From an uncultured Rikenellaceae bacterium (lineage in GTDB: Bacteria > Bacteroidota > Bacteroidia > Bacteroidales > Rikenellaceae), in NCBI GenBank assembly GCA_944325305.1, contig CALUZO010000014.1, positions 83,501-147,500 on the forward strand: 64,000 bases of DNA, read 5' to 3'. The translations under genes were made by a program, and so were the position numbers. This document shows positions 29,901 to 38,511 of this stretch, in pieces. How positions within the stretch are numbered: position 1 is the stretch's first letter; each line of letters begins with the position of its first letter. The notes under the pieces were generated by a model. It made no database searches and was not told the DNA's origin. It was given only the letters and a program-made list of their open reading frames with translations.

Positions 29901-30619
29901 ATGACGCTCTCGAAATCTTCGGTTGCAAAATAGTCCGACGTATCGTGTCTCTCGGGAGCGAACTGTTCGGCTGTCGGTCCCGCCAGGAATGCGCAGTTAT
30001 CCTTGTACGCCGAGACCACTCTGTTGGGATTGGTCTTGGTCGTCTTCTTGATCAACCCGAAAAGCGTTTCGGGCATCTCCTGCCCGTCGATGACATACTT
30101 GCCATTGAATATCTTGTGACGGCAGTGCTCTGAATTGACCTGCGAGAATCCGAATACTTCGCTGTCGGTCAGTTTCCGGCCCATCGTTTCGGCAACGCTG
30201 TTCAGATATGATATCTCATCCTCGTTCAGGGCAAGTCCCTCTTGTTCATTGTATGCTGCGATATCGTCGATATTCACTATCGGATCGGGATCCTTGTCTA
30301 TCGTGAAAATATTTTGGTCAAGACCGTCGTAACGGCGGTTGAGCATCGGGTCGAATGCGGCTCCGTCCACATCACATACGAATTCCTCTATACGCATAAT
30401 ACCTTCGAGGCCCATATTCTGTGTAATCTCGACCGCATTGGTACTCCATGGCGTTATCATTTCCCTGCGAGGGCCGATGAAACGTCCCTCGATATTTTCG
30501 GCCGAAAGATACACGGCCCCCGAAAAGAGCCATACGAGTTTTTCAATATCGTCCTTGTCCAACATTCGCGGAGCCTGTACCGCATAGATCTTCTCGGCGT
30601 TGCCAAAAAACAGTATCAT
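26936..30619 (-). CDS. purL: phosphoribosylformylglycinamidine synthase (PurL, large type)
   Basis: A 1227-residue enzyme of purine synthesis that converts FGAR to FGAM with glutamine and ATP. It is the long fused form: N-terminal PurS-like domain, linker, two PurM-like ATP-binding halves (ETHNFPTTVEPFNGAATGTGG segment near 240; DHGAGGHLNC and HDISGGG segments) and a C-terminal class I glutaminase with the nucleophile in LGVCNGCQLM and HGEGKF near the end. Length is slightly below the 1295 of E. coli. It has its own -7 promoter element. Confidence 0.96.
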   Translation of the reverse strand: MILFFGNAEKIYAVQAPRMLDKDDIEKLVWLFSGAVYLSAENIEGRFIGPRREMITPWSTNAVEITQNMGLEGIMRIEEFVCDVDGAAFDPMLNRRYDGLDQNIFTIDKDPDPIVNIDDIAAYNEQEGLALNEDEISYLNSVAETMGRKLTDSEVFGFSQVNSEHCRHKIFNGKYVIDGQEMPETLFGLIKKTTKTNPNRVVSAYKDNCAFLAGPTAEQFAPERHDTSDYFATEDFESVISVKAETHNFPTTVEPFNGAATGTGGEIRDRIAGGKGAFPIAGTAVYMTSYPRTDGTREWEGRMKERPWLYQTPEQILVKASNGASDFGNKFGQPLVTGSVLTFEHEENGKKFGYDKVIMLAGGIGYGRRQDSIKDEPESGDKVVLLGGDNYRIGMGGGAVSSVATGEYANEIELNAVQRSNPEMQKRAYNAIRAVSEEKVNPIISIHDHGAGGHLNCLSELVEATGGRIDIDKLPVGDPTLSDREIVGNESQERMGLVMDAGHIDHLKRIADRERAPMYVIGETTGDMKFTFVDNRTGERPIDWPLEYMFGKTPCTVITDKTVDETYRDVKYDTGRLVNYIEQVLQLEGVACKDWLTNKVDRSVTGRIAMQQCTGEIQLPLNDCAVVALDYQGKNGIATALGHAPVAAMADPAKGSVLAIVESLTNIIFAPLTYGLKGVSLSANWMWPSKNEGEDARLYKAVKAASDFSLGLGINIPTGKDSLSMTQKYPDGDKVYSPGTVIITSAGEVSDIAKSVKASLKNTASEILYVDMSGEDFGLGGSAFAQVTGNVGMDVPGVKSAEYFAKAFGAVQSLICDGKVLAGHDISGGGLVTALLEMTFADNRSGMNVSLDCLGQKDIVKVLFSERPAVVLQVKDAQALAAELGKSGVVAHKIATVNQDRRFTIENNGVAFELLVDQMRDTWYRSSYLLDRRQSTERLAYERYQNYKNTSLRFKFPANFTGKLSQWGIDPRRKERTGIRAAIIREKGSNGDREMAWSMHLAGMDVKDVHMTDLISGRETLEDINFIVFVGGFSNSDVLNSAKGWAGAFLYNEKAKRALDNFYARPDTLSLGVCNGCQLMMELGLITPSHKEKPAMLHNDSHKFESGFVGVDIEKSPSVMLKSLEGSSLGIWIAHGEGKFSFPYGEDKYNVAMKYSYDLYPSNPNGSMYNAAGIVSDDGRHLAMMPHLERAIRPWNWAYYPESRTADEVTPWIEAFVNAARWIESKK

Positions 30620-30660
30620 ACTTTGTTATGGTTTGTCTTAACGTTTGGATTTTCCGGGGG

Positions 30661-30668
30661 CAAAGATA
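30661..30668 (-). promoter_or_regulatory. -7 promoter element of purL
   Basis: Minus strand TATCTTTG, a full match to TAnnTTTG, 42 bases before the purL ATG. A correctly spaced -33 TTTG is not apparent. Confidence 0.5.
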
Positions 30669-30786
30669 ACACACATGCAGCGAAATAACTAAGTTTTTTA
30701 TATAAATATCCCACCCCTCGCAAGTTTCACAAGACGCTGCACAGAACGTAGCAACGCATAGCGTACGCAACATGTGCACTCATTTA

Positions 30787-31332
30787 TCAAACGCTTTCTG
30801 CAGGCTTTTGCTTTAGCGACCACCCTACACATTGTGCCGCCTGGTTGCAGATGTATTCGTCCCCTGCATCATCACACTCCAGAACCATCGCCGCCTTGCC
30901 GTAGAACGGCTCGCGCTGTTCCAGATTATCGGCTATGAAACCAACCAGTTCGTCATCACTCAACCCCTTGAGTATCGGTCTCTTGTCGCGTCCTCCCTTA
31001 AGTCTCGAAGCCAGTTTCTCAGGCCCCATCTTAAGATATATCGTAAGTCCCAAGTCATTCATCAATTCGATATTTCCGGGGCGGCACGGCATTCCGCCAC
31101 CGGTCGACACGATAAAATCGCCCTTGCGTCCGCCGAGTTTTTCCAGCAATTCGCGTTCGCGCTGACGGAAAAAAGCCTCGCCCTCTTTCTCGAACATTTC
31201 TCGGACGGTCCCTCCGTAATCCTGCTCGATCTCTTTGTCTGTATCAATAAAACCATAGCCCAAACGGGCGGCAAGTTTCTTGCCGATGCTGGTTTTACCG
31301 CTTCCCATGTATCCGATCAAAAAGACTAACAT
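30787..31332 (-). CDS. aroK: shikimate kinase
   Basis: Phosphorylates shikimate in aromatic amino acid synthesis. The 181-residue P-loop kinase has Walker A GYMGSGKTS at 7-15, the shikimate-binding DTDKEIE near 33 and GGGMPCRPGN near 80, and the LID arginine region (KGGRDKRPIL). Length is typical. It sits between parC and purL on the same strand with gaps of 90 and 167 bases; no strong promoter is visible. Confidence 0.93.
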   Translation of the reverse strand: MLVFLIGYMGSGKTSIGKKLAARLGYGFIDTDKEIEQDYGGTVREMFEKEGEAFFRQRERELLEKLGGRKGDFIVSTGGGMPCRPGNIELMNDLGLTIYLKMGPEKLASRLKGGRDKRPILKGLSDDELVGFIADNLEQREPFYGKAAMVLECDDAGDEYICNQAAQCVGWSLKQKPAESV

Positions 31333-31362
31333 AAAAAATAGCCAACCCCTAAAATCTTATTA

Positions 31363-31378
31363 TGTAATAATTATTACA
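31363..31378. repeat. AT-rich palindrome after parC
   Basis: A perfect 16-base palindrome (TGTAATAATTATTACA) between the parC stop and the aroK start. It could end parC transcription weakly or be an operator for aroK; AT-rich chance is also possible. Confidence 0.25.
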
Positions 31379-31422
31379 ATATATCGCGTTTATCAAAAAC
31401 ACACTCAACAGATGCAAACAGG

Positions 31423-34335
31423 CTAAAAAAGGTCTAACTGAGGGCTGTCCGATTTTCGATTTGCCTCCTCGTTCTGAGGGCGTTCGATTGTAAACTCGAT
31501 ATCGTTGCCGTTGAAGTTCAGATCATTAACATCGGAAGACTGTTGTTGATCAACATTCCGGGCATCAATTTCTGAAGGATTCCCGATAGTTCCATCTCCA
31601 CCAGTACTACCTGAAGCCAGATCGTCATCACCATCGTTCACTGCCGTCACCGTCGGATCCTCTTTCAGACGAGGCTCTGCAAACTCCAGACTTTTTACTT
31701 CGAACGTAGTAATACGCTTACCACGCGCCTTATAGCCCTTCACGCCTATATATTCCTCAACATCTATCAGGTCTGCCGGACGATTTGCATGCGCCCCTTT
31801 ATATGTAACCTCGAGCATAGGCGCAAAGTCCTGACTCAAGGCAACCATCTTCGAATTATGGTTATCCTCGTCGATGAAATTGAGCATCTTGTCGCTCTGG
31901 TCGGCTTTGAAGCGCTTGATGTAATAATACTTCTGACCGGCATCGTAATATGCCACGCTGTATATTCTCGAAGGGTCATACTTTTCGACAATCATCGTAT
32001 CGTCGGGAAAATGGTGGCCTACATCGAATCCTGTCGTATAATACTGTCCTTTGGACGTTATGACAATGATCTTGTCGGCACCCGAGAATTCGCCCAAAAG
32101 TTCGCCGCGTCCGTCTGTATTCAATTTGCGCACTTCGTCGTCATACCAGATGTTCTGTCCTCCGAGCGTGGATGTCCCGGCCTCCTTAAGCACTATTTTC
32201 TGTATGCCGAACCTGGAGAACATATTTCCGGCAGCGTTGCGGCCCTTTATCGCCAGTTCACTGAAATCGAGATCCACAATAAGTTTCTTCAGTCTCGGTC
32301 GCGGACGGAAATACACTTTAAGTACTTCGGCCTCTCCATTCGGATTGACACTCATATATAATATTTCGCTTTTGGGAGTGCCTTTCGTGAGGTTGTATTC
32401 TCTGTCGCGCGTAATCCCCTTGATGGCGCAACGCTTCATCATTACAGGGCCCTGCTTCCCGTCACGGTAAAGAATATTGTAGATCGTACGCTCGTCATTG
32501 CGCTTGAATATGCCTATGTAATAGATATTTTTATCGAAGAACGCCTTTTCGCTAACTTTGGTGATTATGTAGCGACCGTCTTTAGTAATTACTATCACAT
32601 CGTCTATATCCGAACAGTCACAGACGAACTCGCTGTCTTTCATCGACTTTCCTATTCCGAAGAATCCCTCGGCACGATCCACGTACAATTTTGCATTCGC
32701 GACAACCACTTTTGCCGCTTCTATCGAGTCGAATTCACGTATTTCGGTCCTGCGCTCGCGTCCTTTGCCGTATTTGGCCTTGATGCGTTTGTAGTAGGCG
32801 ACAGCATAATCGGTCAGGTGTTCTATATCGAACTGCACCTGTTTTATTTCGTCCTCGATACCTTTTATCTGCTCGTCGGCCTTAACCGAATCGTATCGGG
32901 ATATACGGATGAATTTCAGCTCAGTGAGTTTCACCACGTCGTCGCGCGTAATCTCCCTGCGCAGCCGTTTTCTGAAGGGTTCGAGACGCTCCTCGACGGC
33001 TTCGTAAGCTGCCTCACGCGATGTTTTGCCCTCGATCGCCTGATACATCTTGTTTTCGATGAATATGCGTTCGAGGCTTGCCATGTGCCATGCTTCGTTT
33101 AGTTCGCCAAGCCTTATTTGCAATTCCTGGCCGAGCAACTCTTTGGTGCGGTCTGCGCTGCGACGCAGTATTTCGCTCACCCCGAGGAAGTGAGGCTTAT
33201 CATTCCATATCACGCACGAATTGGGCGATATGGAGACTTCGCAGTCCGTAAAGGCATAGAGGGCATCTATGGTTTTGTCGCTCGACTCCTCATTGCTTAC
33301 GTGGACGAGTATCTCGACACTGTTTGCCGTATTGTCGTCGACCTTTTTGATCTTTATCTTGCCCTTGTCGTTGGCTTTGATTATCGACTCCTTGATGGAT
33401 TCCGTCGTCGTACCGAACGGAATCTCGGTAATTGCCAGCGTCTTGCGATCGACCTTCGAGATTCGGGCCCTCACCTTGACAGTTCCGCCTCTCAGACCGT
33501 CGTTATAACGGGAAATATCCATCAGACCGCCCGTCTGGAAGTCGGGATATATCGTGAATTCCTCTCCTTGCAGATGGGCTATACATGCGTCTATCAGTTC
33601 GTTGAAATTGTGCGGCAATATCTTTGAGGCGAGTCCTACGGCAATCCCTTCGACTCCCTGTGCCAACAGCAGCGGAAATTTCACCGGAAGCGTAACGGGT
33701 TCCTGATTGCGGCCGTCATAGGACAACATCCACTCGGTGGTCTTGTTGTTGAACACCACGTCGAGAGCAAACTTGGACAGCCTCGCCTCTATATATCGCG
33801 GTGCGGCAGCATCGTCACCGGTCAGTATGTTCCCCCAGTTACCCTGACAGTCGACGAGCAAATCCTTCTGGCCGAGCTGCACCAACGCGTCGCCTATCGA
33901 AGCGTCGCCGTGCGGATGGAATTTCATCGTGTCGCCTATGATGTTGGCCACTTTATTGTAACGTCCGTCGTCGAGTCGTTTCATGGCATGCAGGATACGC
34001 CTCTGCACCGGCTTCAGTCCGTCCTGAAGATGCGGCACGGCGCGTTCCAATATAACATAGGAAGCATAGTCGAGGAACCAGTCCTTATACATTCCCGTCA
34101 ATTTGTAGCGATTGCCGCTTTCGTCGCCTGTCAGTCTGCCGAATTTCCCCTGCTGCGGGGTCTCCTCATCCGACATTGCCTGTTCTCCTGATTCCGTTTC
34201 ATCCTCGGCAACGGTCTCATCCATATCTGAGCCCTCTGCACCCGGAGCATACTCCTCGCTATCTACATTCATATTGTCGCCGGACATATCCATTTCGGCG
34301 TCACGGTCCTTCATTATATCTTTTTCTTCGCTCAT
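31423..34335 (-). CDS. parC: DNA topoisomerase IV subunit A
   Basis: The 970-residue cleavage subunit of topoisomerase IV in its Bacteroidota form. Residues 1-75 are an acidic low-complexity tail rich in Glu, Asp and Met; then the winged-helix domain with catalytic tyrosine Y181 in APRYIEAR, coiled-coil, and a C-terminal pinwheel. A second acidic, Asn-rich tail (about 895-970) ends in SPQLDLF, a consensus beta-clamp-binding peptide. The residue that aligns with quinolone-contact S80 of E. coli ParC is alanine (A145 in HPHGDASIGD). I start at the ATG at 34335; a GTG two codons earlier is possible. It follows parE by 13 bases. Confidence 0.95.
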   Translation of the reverse strand: MSEEKDIMKDRDAEMDMSGDNMNVDSEEYAPGAEGSDMDETVAEDETESGEQAMSDEETPQQGKFGRLTGDESGNRYKLTGMYKDWFLDYASYVILERAVPHLQDGLKPVQRRILHAMKRLDDGRYNKVANIIGDTMKFHPHGDASIGDALVQLGQKDLLVDCQGNWGNILTGDDAAAPRYIEARLSKFALDVVFNNKTTEWMLSYDGRNQEPVTLPVKFPLLLAQGVEGIAVGLASKILPHNFNELIDACIAHLQGEEFTIYPDFQTGGLMDISRYNDGLRGGTVKVRARISKVDRKTLAITEIPFGTTTESIKESIIKANDKGKIKIKKVDDNTANSVEILVHVSNEESSDKTIDALYAFTDCEVSISPNSCVIWNDKPHFLGVSEILRRSADRTKELLGQELQIRLGELNEAWHMASLERIFIENKMYQAIEGKTSREAAYEAVEERLEPFRKRLRREITRDDVVKLTELKFIRISRYDSVKADEQIKGIEDEIKQVQFDIEHLTDYAVAYYKRIKAKYGKGRERRTEIREFDSIEAAKVVVANAKLYVDRAEGFFGIGKSMKDSEFVCDCSDIDDVIVITKDGRYIITKVSEKAFFDKNIYYIGIFKRNDERTIYNILYRDGKQGPVMMKRCAIKGITRDREYNLTKGTPKSEILYMSVNPNGEAEVLKVYFRPRPRLKKLIVDLDFSELAIKGRNAAGNMFSRFGIQKIVLKEAGTSTLGGQNIWYDDEVRKLNTDGRGELLGEFSGADKIIVITSKGQYYTTGFDVGHHFPDDTMIVEKYDPSRIYSVAYYDAGQKYYYIKRFKADQSDKMLNFIDEDNHNSKMVALSQDFAPMLEVTYKGAHANRPADLIDVEEYIGVKGYKARGKRITTFEVKSLEFAEPRLKEDPTVTAVNDGDDDLASGSTGGDGTIGNPSEIDARNVDQQQSSDVNDLNFNGNDIEFTIERPQNEEANRKSDSPQLDLF

Positions 34336-34348
34336 ATACACTTGTGCC

Positions 34349-36256
34349 TTATGCCGCTTCCGCGTCGTCCGCTACGATTCCTCCGGAGGGTTCTCCTTCC
34401 GATACGGTCATGTCATCCTCGACATAGTCCGCTTCGATGCGCAGGTTGTCCATAATGAAATTCTGGCGTTCATAGGTATTCTTCCCCATATAGAACTCGA
34501 GCATGTCGTGTATCGGATCGTTCTTGGTCATACGCACCTTTTCGAGGCGCATATTTTCGTTTATGAACTCCTTGAACTCACCTGCCGATATTTCTCCGAG
34601 TCCTTTGAACCTTGTTATTTCGGCATTCGCCCCTATCTTGGTTATAGCGGCCTGCTTTTCGTCCTCATTGTAACAGTAGATCGTCTCCTTCTTGTTGCGC
34701 ACGCGGAAAAGCGGAGTCTGCAAAACGAAAAGATGTTCCTGACGAATGACATCCGGGAAGAACTGCAGGAAGAAGGTTATCATCAGCAGGCGGATGTGCA
34801 TGCCGTCTACATCGGCATCGGTCGCGATTATTATCTTGTTATAGCGCAGGTCGTCCATATCGTTCTCGATATTGAGAGCTGCCTGCAACAGATTGAACTC
34901 CTCGTTCTCGTAGACCACCTTTTTCGTAAGGCCGTATGTATTGAGCGGTTTACCTCTCAGCGAGAACACCGCCTGCGTCTGCACGTCGCGGCTGGCCGTG
35001 ATCGATCCGCTTGCCGAATTACCCTCGGTAATGAATATCATGGTATCCTCATGCAAAGGATTCTTCACGTCGGTAAAGTGCACTTTGCAGTCGCGCAGTT
35101 TCTTGTTGTTGAGACTCGCCTTCTTGGCTATCTCCTTGGCTTTCTTCTGTATGCCCGATATGGCTTTACGGTCCTTTTCGTTCTCGACTATTTTTTTCTG
35201 CATCACTTCCGCCGTCTGGGGATGCTTGTGCAGGTAGTTGTCGAGCTGCTCCTTCAGGAAATCGCTGATAAAGCTGCGCACAGTAGGACCATCTTCGCTC
35301 ATCTTGATGGAACTGAGACTCACTTTGGTCTGCTGTCCGAACTGAGGATCTACTATTTTAATGCTTATGGCGGCAACCATAGAGGTACGCACGTCGGAGG
35401 GATCGTAATCCTTGCGATAGAACTCCTTGATAGTCTTGGCAACAGCCTCGCGGAATGCCGACTGGTGCGTACCGCCCTGAGTGGTGTGCTGTCCGTTTAC
35501 GAACGAAAAATAACTTTCGCCATAGCCGGTTCCGTGAGTGATTGCGACCTCTATATCCTCACCTTTCAGGTGAATGGGCGGATAGAGAGGTTCTTCGGTC
35601 ATATTGTCGTTCAGCAGGTCGAGCAGACCGTTCTGCGACGAATAGCTCTGCCCGTTGAAATTTATGACAAGCCCCGTATTGAGGTATGCGTAATTCTTGA
35701 TCGTAGCTTCGAGAAACTCGGGATTGAACTCGTATGTCCCGAAAATGGCCTCGTCGGGGGTAAAGCTCACATACGTACCGTTCGGCTCCTTGACGCCGCT
35801 CTCGCTTTTTTCACCCTGTTCGATTCCCTGAGCGAACTCCACCGTACGAGCCTCCCCGTCGCGTACGCTACGTGCAATGAACGAACTCGAAAGCATATTG
35901 ACAGCCTTGACGCCGACTCCGTTCAACCCGACAGTCTTCTTAAAGGCCGCCGAGCCGTATTTACCGCCCGTATTCATCTTCGACACGGCCGCGGCAAGCG
36001 AATTGAGCGGTATCCCGCGTCCATAGTCCCTGACGGTCACGGTTTTCCCCTCAAGAGTGATATCTATTTTCCTGCCGGCACCCATGATGAACTCGTCGAT
36101 CGAGTTATCCACGACCTCTTTAAAAAGCACGTAAATGCCGTCGTCCGACTGAGTACCGTCGCCGAGTTTCCCGATATACATACCCGGTCTAAGGCGCAAG
36201 TGCTCCCGGGGACTCAAAGACTTGATATCGTCGTCTGTGTATTGTGCAACGCTCAT
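34349..36256 (-). CDS. parE: DNA topoisomerase IV subunit B
   Basis: The 635-residue ATPase subunit that partners ParC. The GHKL ATP site is seen in VVDNSIDEF (near 48) and [10 protein letters not shown], with [19 protein letters not shown] closing the lid region. The Toprim part shows [11 protein letters not shown] and the acidic metal motif TDADVDGMH. The length and the direct parE-parC pairing identify it as ParE rather than GyrB. It is followed by parC after 13 bases and preceded by plsC. Confidence 0.95.
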   Translation of the reverse strand: MSVAQYTDDDIKSLSPREHLRLRPGMYIGKLGDGTQSDDGIYVLFKEVVDNSIDEFIMGAGRKIDITLEGKTVTVRDYGRGIPLNSLAAAVSKMNTGGKYGSAAFKKTVGLNGVGVKAVNMLSSSFIARSVRDGEARTVEFAQGIEQGEKSESGVKEPNGTYVSFTPDEAIFGTYEFNPEFLEATIKNYAYLNTGLVINFNGQSYSSQNGLLDLLNDNMTEEPLYPPIHLKGEDIEVAITHGTGYGESYFSFVNGQHTTQGGTHQSAFREAVAKTIKEFYRKDYDPSDVRTSMVAAISIKIVDPQFGQQTKVSLSSIKMSEDGPTVRSFISDFLKEQLDNYLHKHPQTAEVMQKKIVENEKDRKAISGIQKKAKEIAKKASLNNKKLRDCKVHFTDVKNPLHEDTMIFITEGNSASGSITASRDVQTQAVFSLRGKPLNTYGLTKKVVYENEEFNLLQAALNIENDMDDLRYNKIIIATDADVDGMHIRLLMITFFLQFFPDVIRQEHLFVLQTPLFRVRNKKETIYCYNEDEKQAAITKIGANAEITRFKGLGEISAGEFKEFINENMRLEKVRMTKNDPIHDMLEFYMGKNTYERQNFIMDNLRIEADYVEDDMTVSEGEPSGGIVADDAEAA

Positions 36257-36334
36257 ATTTCGATCCTATATTTTTACATTTTCAACTCTCCGCACGGCCG
36301 AACCGCAACACCCACTTACGTTACGTCGGCAATC

Positions 36335-37057
36335 TCAAGAGATGGCTTTCATCTTTTCGTACTCGGCATCCATCATCTCCCTGACAACTGCCATCAGCTC
36401 CTTGGCGTCCGAAGCAAGCACCCTCTCTGCGCTCACAGGAGGCAATATGTGGACGCGGAATTTATTTTGAAAATTGAACCTCCATCCATTAAAAGCCGTA
36501 CCCGTACCGACCGTCACACACGGCAGTACGGCAACTCCGGCCTGTTTGGCAAGCATAAACGCTCCTTCGTGGAAACGACCCAACCCATCGGTTTTGCTCC
36601 GAGTGCCCTCTGGGAATATTACCACGGAGATCCCGCGTGCAAGATACCTTTTCCCGTCGTCGACCAATTTGCGCAGCGACTTGACTCCGCCGCGTTCTAT
36701 CGCAATATCGCCGTGCATCCACAGCACCCAGCCAAAAAGGGGCCATTTATAGACCTCTCTCTTGGACACCCACTTGAAATTGAAAGGCAGAACATACATT
36801 AACGGGATATCGAGCATCGACTTATGATTAACCACTACGACATAGGTCTCGTTCTTCCCGACATTATCCATTCCGGTCACATGCCTGCGCCACGAGGGGA
36901 CCATGCCGAAATAAACCGCAGTCCACATACGCGACAACCAATGCAACACCACCCTGTCACGATCGAACAGCACGGTCAAAAACCATGCGACGCACATCAC
37001 CAAAAAAAAGACAAGCGTAACCGACAGCAACAGAATATAATAAAGCACAGAAAACAT
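36335..37057 (-). CDS. plsC: 1-acyl-sn-glycerol-3-phosphate acyltransferase (PlsC family)
   Basis: A 240-residue membrane-bound acyltransferase that forms phosphatidic acid. The HX4D motif is in NHKSMLD, and the FPEGTRS motif follows about 70 residues later; an N-terminal hydrophobic region (about 4-35) anchors it. I choose the ATG at 37057 (MFSVLYYI); the frame also allows a start at 37111 with 18 extra basic residues. Gene order plsC-parE-parC on one strand suggests joint transcription. The 268 bases between it and fabD hold the divergent promoters. Confidence 0.88.
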   Translation of the reverse strand: MFSVLYYILLLSVTLVFFLVMCVAWFLTVLFDRDRVVLHWLSRMWTAVYFGMVPSWRRHVTGMDNVGKNETYVVVVNHKSMLDIPLMYVLPFNFKWVSKREVYKWPLFGWVLWMHGDIAIERGGVKSLRKLVDDGKRYLARGISVVIFPEGTRSKTDGLGRFHEGAFMLAKQAGVAVLPCVTVGTGTAFNGWRFNFQNKFRVHILPPVSAERVLASDAKELMAVVREMMDAEYEKMKAIS

Positions 37058-37290
37058 GCAAACCGTATTTTTTCGAAGGTTGCGCCATCGTACGACACAA
37101 AACCGCAGCAAAAGCGCCTCAACCGTGCAAGTTTAACATTTTTTTCGCTGATTACCTCGTCGCACAACCATCATTTATCAACATTTAATCACCCGGCACC
37201 ACACACATCGGCAGAGTCCAGATCCACACGCCCGAGTCCCCGAATACCTAACTGCGACACTATAATAAAGCCAATTATCGTTTTTTTTCT

Positions 37291-37298
37291 TATTTTTG
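37291..37298 (+). promoter_or_regulatory. -7 promoter element of fabD
   Basis: TATTTTTG, matching TAnnTTTG, 27 bases before the fabD ATG. The region where a -33 TTTG should lie does not match well. Confidence 0.5.
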
Positions 37299-37325
37299 CA
37301 CAGCCAAAACATAAAAGCTCTGACT

Positions 37326-38222
37326 ATGAAAGCATTCGTATTTCCCGGACAGGGAGCCCAATACCCTGGAATGGGTAAAGACCTTTATGAAAACGTCGCG
37401 GAAGCAAAGGAACTGTTCGAAAAAGCAAACGACATCCTCGGGTTCCGCATCACAGACATCATGTTCAATGGCACGGACGAACAACTCCGTCAGACCAAAG
37501 TGACCCAACCGGCAATCTTCCTGCACTCGGTAATACTCGCCAAATCGCTCGGCGCAGCATTCAAGCCCGACATGGTGGCAGGTCATTCGCTCGGTGAATT
37601 CAGCGCACTCGTAGCAGCCGGAGCACTCAGTTTCGAAGATGGATTAACGCTCGTATCGAAACGCGCGGCAGCAATGCAAAAGGCATGCGAAGCCAACCCA
37701 TCAACAATGGCCGCAGTACTGGCTCTCCCCGACGAAAAAGTGGAGGAAATATGCGCATCGGTCGACGGCGTAGTCGTTCCGGCAAACTACAACTGCCCGG
37801 GACAGCTCGTAATATCGGGAAGCAACGAAGCAATAGACGCAGCTTGCGCACTCATGCTCGAAGCAGGAGCCAAACGTGCCCTCAAACTCAGCGTAGGCGG
37901 TGCATTCCACTCCCCGCTCATGGAACCCGCAAAACAGGAACTTCAGGCAGCGATTGAAGCCGCCCCGTTCGCCAAACCGATATGCCCGGTCTATCAGAAC
38001 GTAGATGCAAAGCCATACACCGATCCGGCCAGAATCAAGGCAAACCTGATCGCTCAGCTCACAGCTCCCGTACGCTGGACGCAAATAGTACAAAACATGA
38101 TTGCCGACGGCGCGAAGGAATTTGTCGAATTAGGCCCGGGCAAAGTTCTGGCAGGCCTTGTCGGCAAGATCAACCGCGAAGTATCCGTCACCTCCATCCA
38201 AACTCTGGAAAACCAGCTTTAG
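37326..38222 (+). CDS. fabD: malonyl-CoA:ACP transacylase
   Basis: Loads malonyl groups onto acyl carrier protein for fatty-acid synthesis. The 298-residue protein has the oxyanion motif FPGQGAQYPGM at its start, the nucleophile S88 in AGHSLGEF and the catalytic H195 in GGAFHSPLM. A TTG 30 bases upstream is in frame but lies inside the promoter, so I start at the ATG at 37326. No other fab genes are adjacent. A strong terminator follows, so it is a single-gene unit. Confidence 0.95.
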   Translation: MKAFVFPGQGAQYPGMGKDLYENVAEAKELFEKANDILGFRITDIMFNGTDEQLRQTKVTQPAIFLHSVILAKSLGAAFKPDMVAGHSLGEFSALVAAGALSFEDGLTLVSKRAAAMQKACEANPSTMAAVLALPDEKVEEICASVDGVVVPANYNCPGQLVISGSNEAIDAACALMLEAGAKRALKLSVGGAFHSPLMEPAKQELQAAIEAAPFAKPICPVYQNVDAKPYTDPARIKANLIAQLTAPVRWTQIVQNMIADGAKEFVELGPGKVLAGLVGKINREVSVTSIQTLENQL

Positions 38223-38246
38223 TTTATAAATATTTTAATATATCAT

Positions 38247-38276
38247 AAAATCCGGCGCCTTAAAGTGCCGGATTTT
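38247..38276 (+). terminator. rho-independent terminator after fabD
   Basis: AAAATCCGGC and GCCGGATTTT arms of ten bases around a ten-base loop, followed by TATAT, 24 bases after the fabD stop. The A/T ends make it work from both sides. Past it lies a C-rich tract at about 38300 and then the ROK gene promoter. Confidence 0.8.
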
Positions 38277-38443
38277 ATATTATAAGGTCTTCCATCAATC
38301 CCCCCCCACCACACTCCCCACACTAAAGGACAAGATTCATCTCAAAAACAAAATATCCGCATACAGTTTATTAACTTTTTTCTATTAACAGACGCTCGCA
38401 AGCAAAAAAATATTAAAAACATATTAAAATATTTTCCAAACTA

Positions 38444-38473
38444 TTGGCAGGTTAGAAATAATTTATATTTTTG
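38444..38473 (+). promoter_or_regulatory. promoter of the ROK regulator gene
   Basis: TTGG at 38444-38447, 18 bases, TATTTTTG at 38466-38473. The -7 part is a full match and the -33 part is close to TTTG. The ATG lies 38 bases downstream after an AGGG sequence. Confidence 0.6.
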
Positions 38474-38511
38474 CAATGACAACAAACCTCAAGTCATCAA
38501 AATAGGGATAA

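Noticed and set aside
34980..35030. ParE Toprim motif EGNSASGS instead of EGDSAGGS, taken at first as a damaged active site
   Set aside because: The catalytic glutamate and the DADVDG metal motif are intact, and I believe Asn occurs at this place in other Bacteroidales ParE proteins.
34112..36802. A very long open frame (896 codons) antisense to parE and plsC, and similar ones antisense to gyrA (19712-21556) and gcvP (47514-49850)
   Set aside because: They mirror the codon pattern of well-identified genes on the other strand, and their products are rich in His, Arg and Cys without any recognisable domain. They come from third-position base bias.
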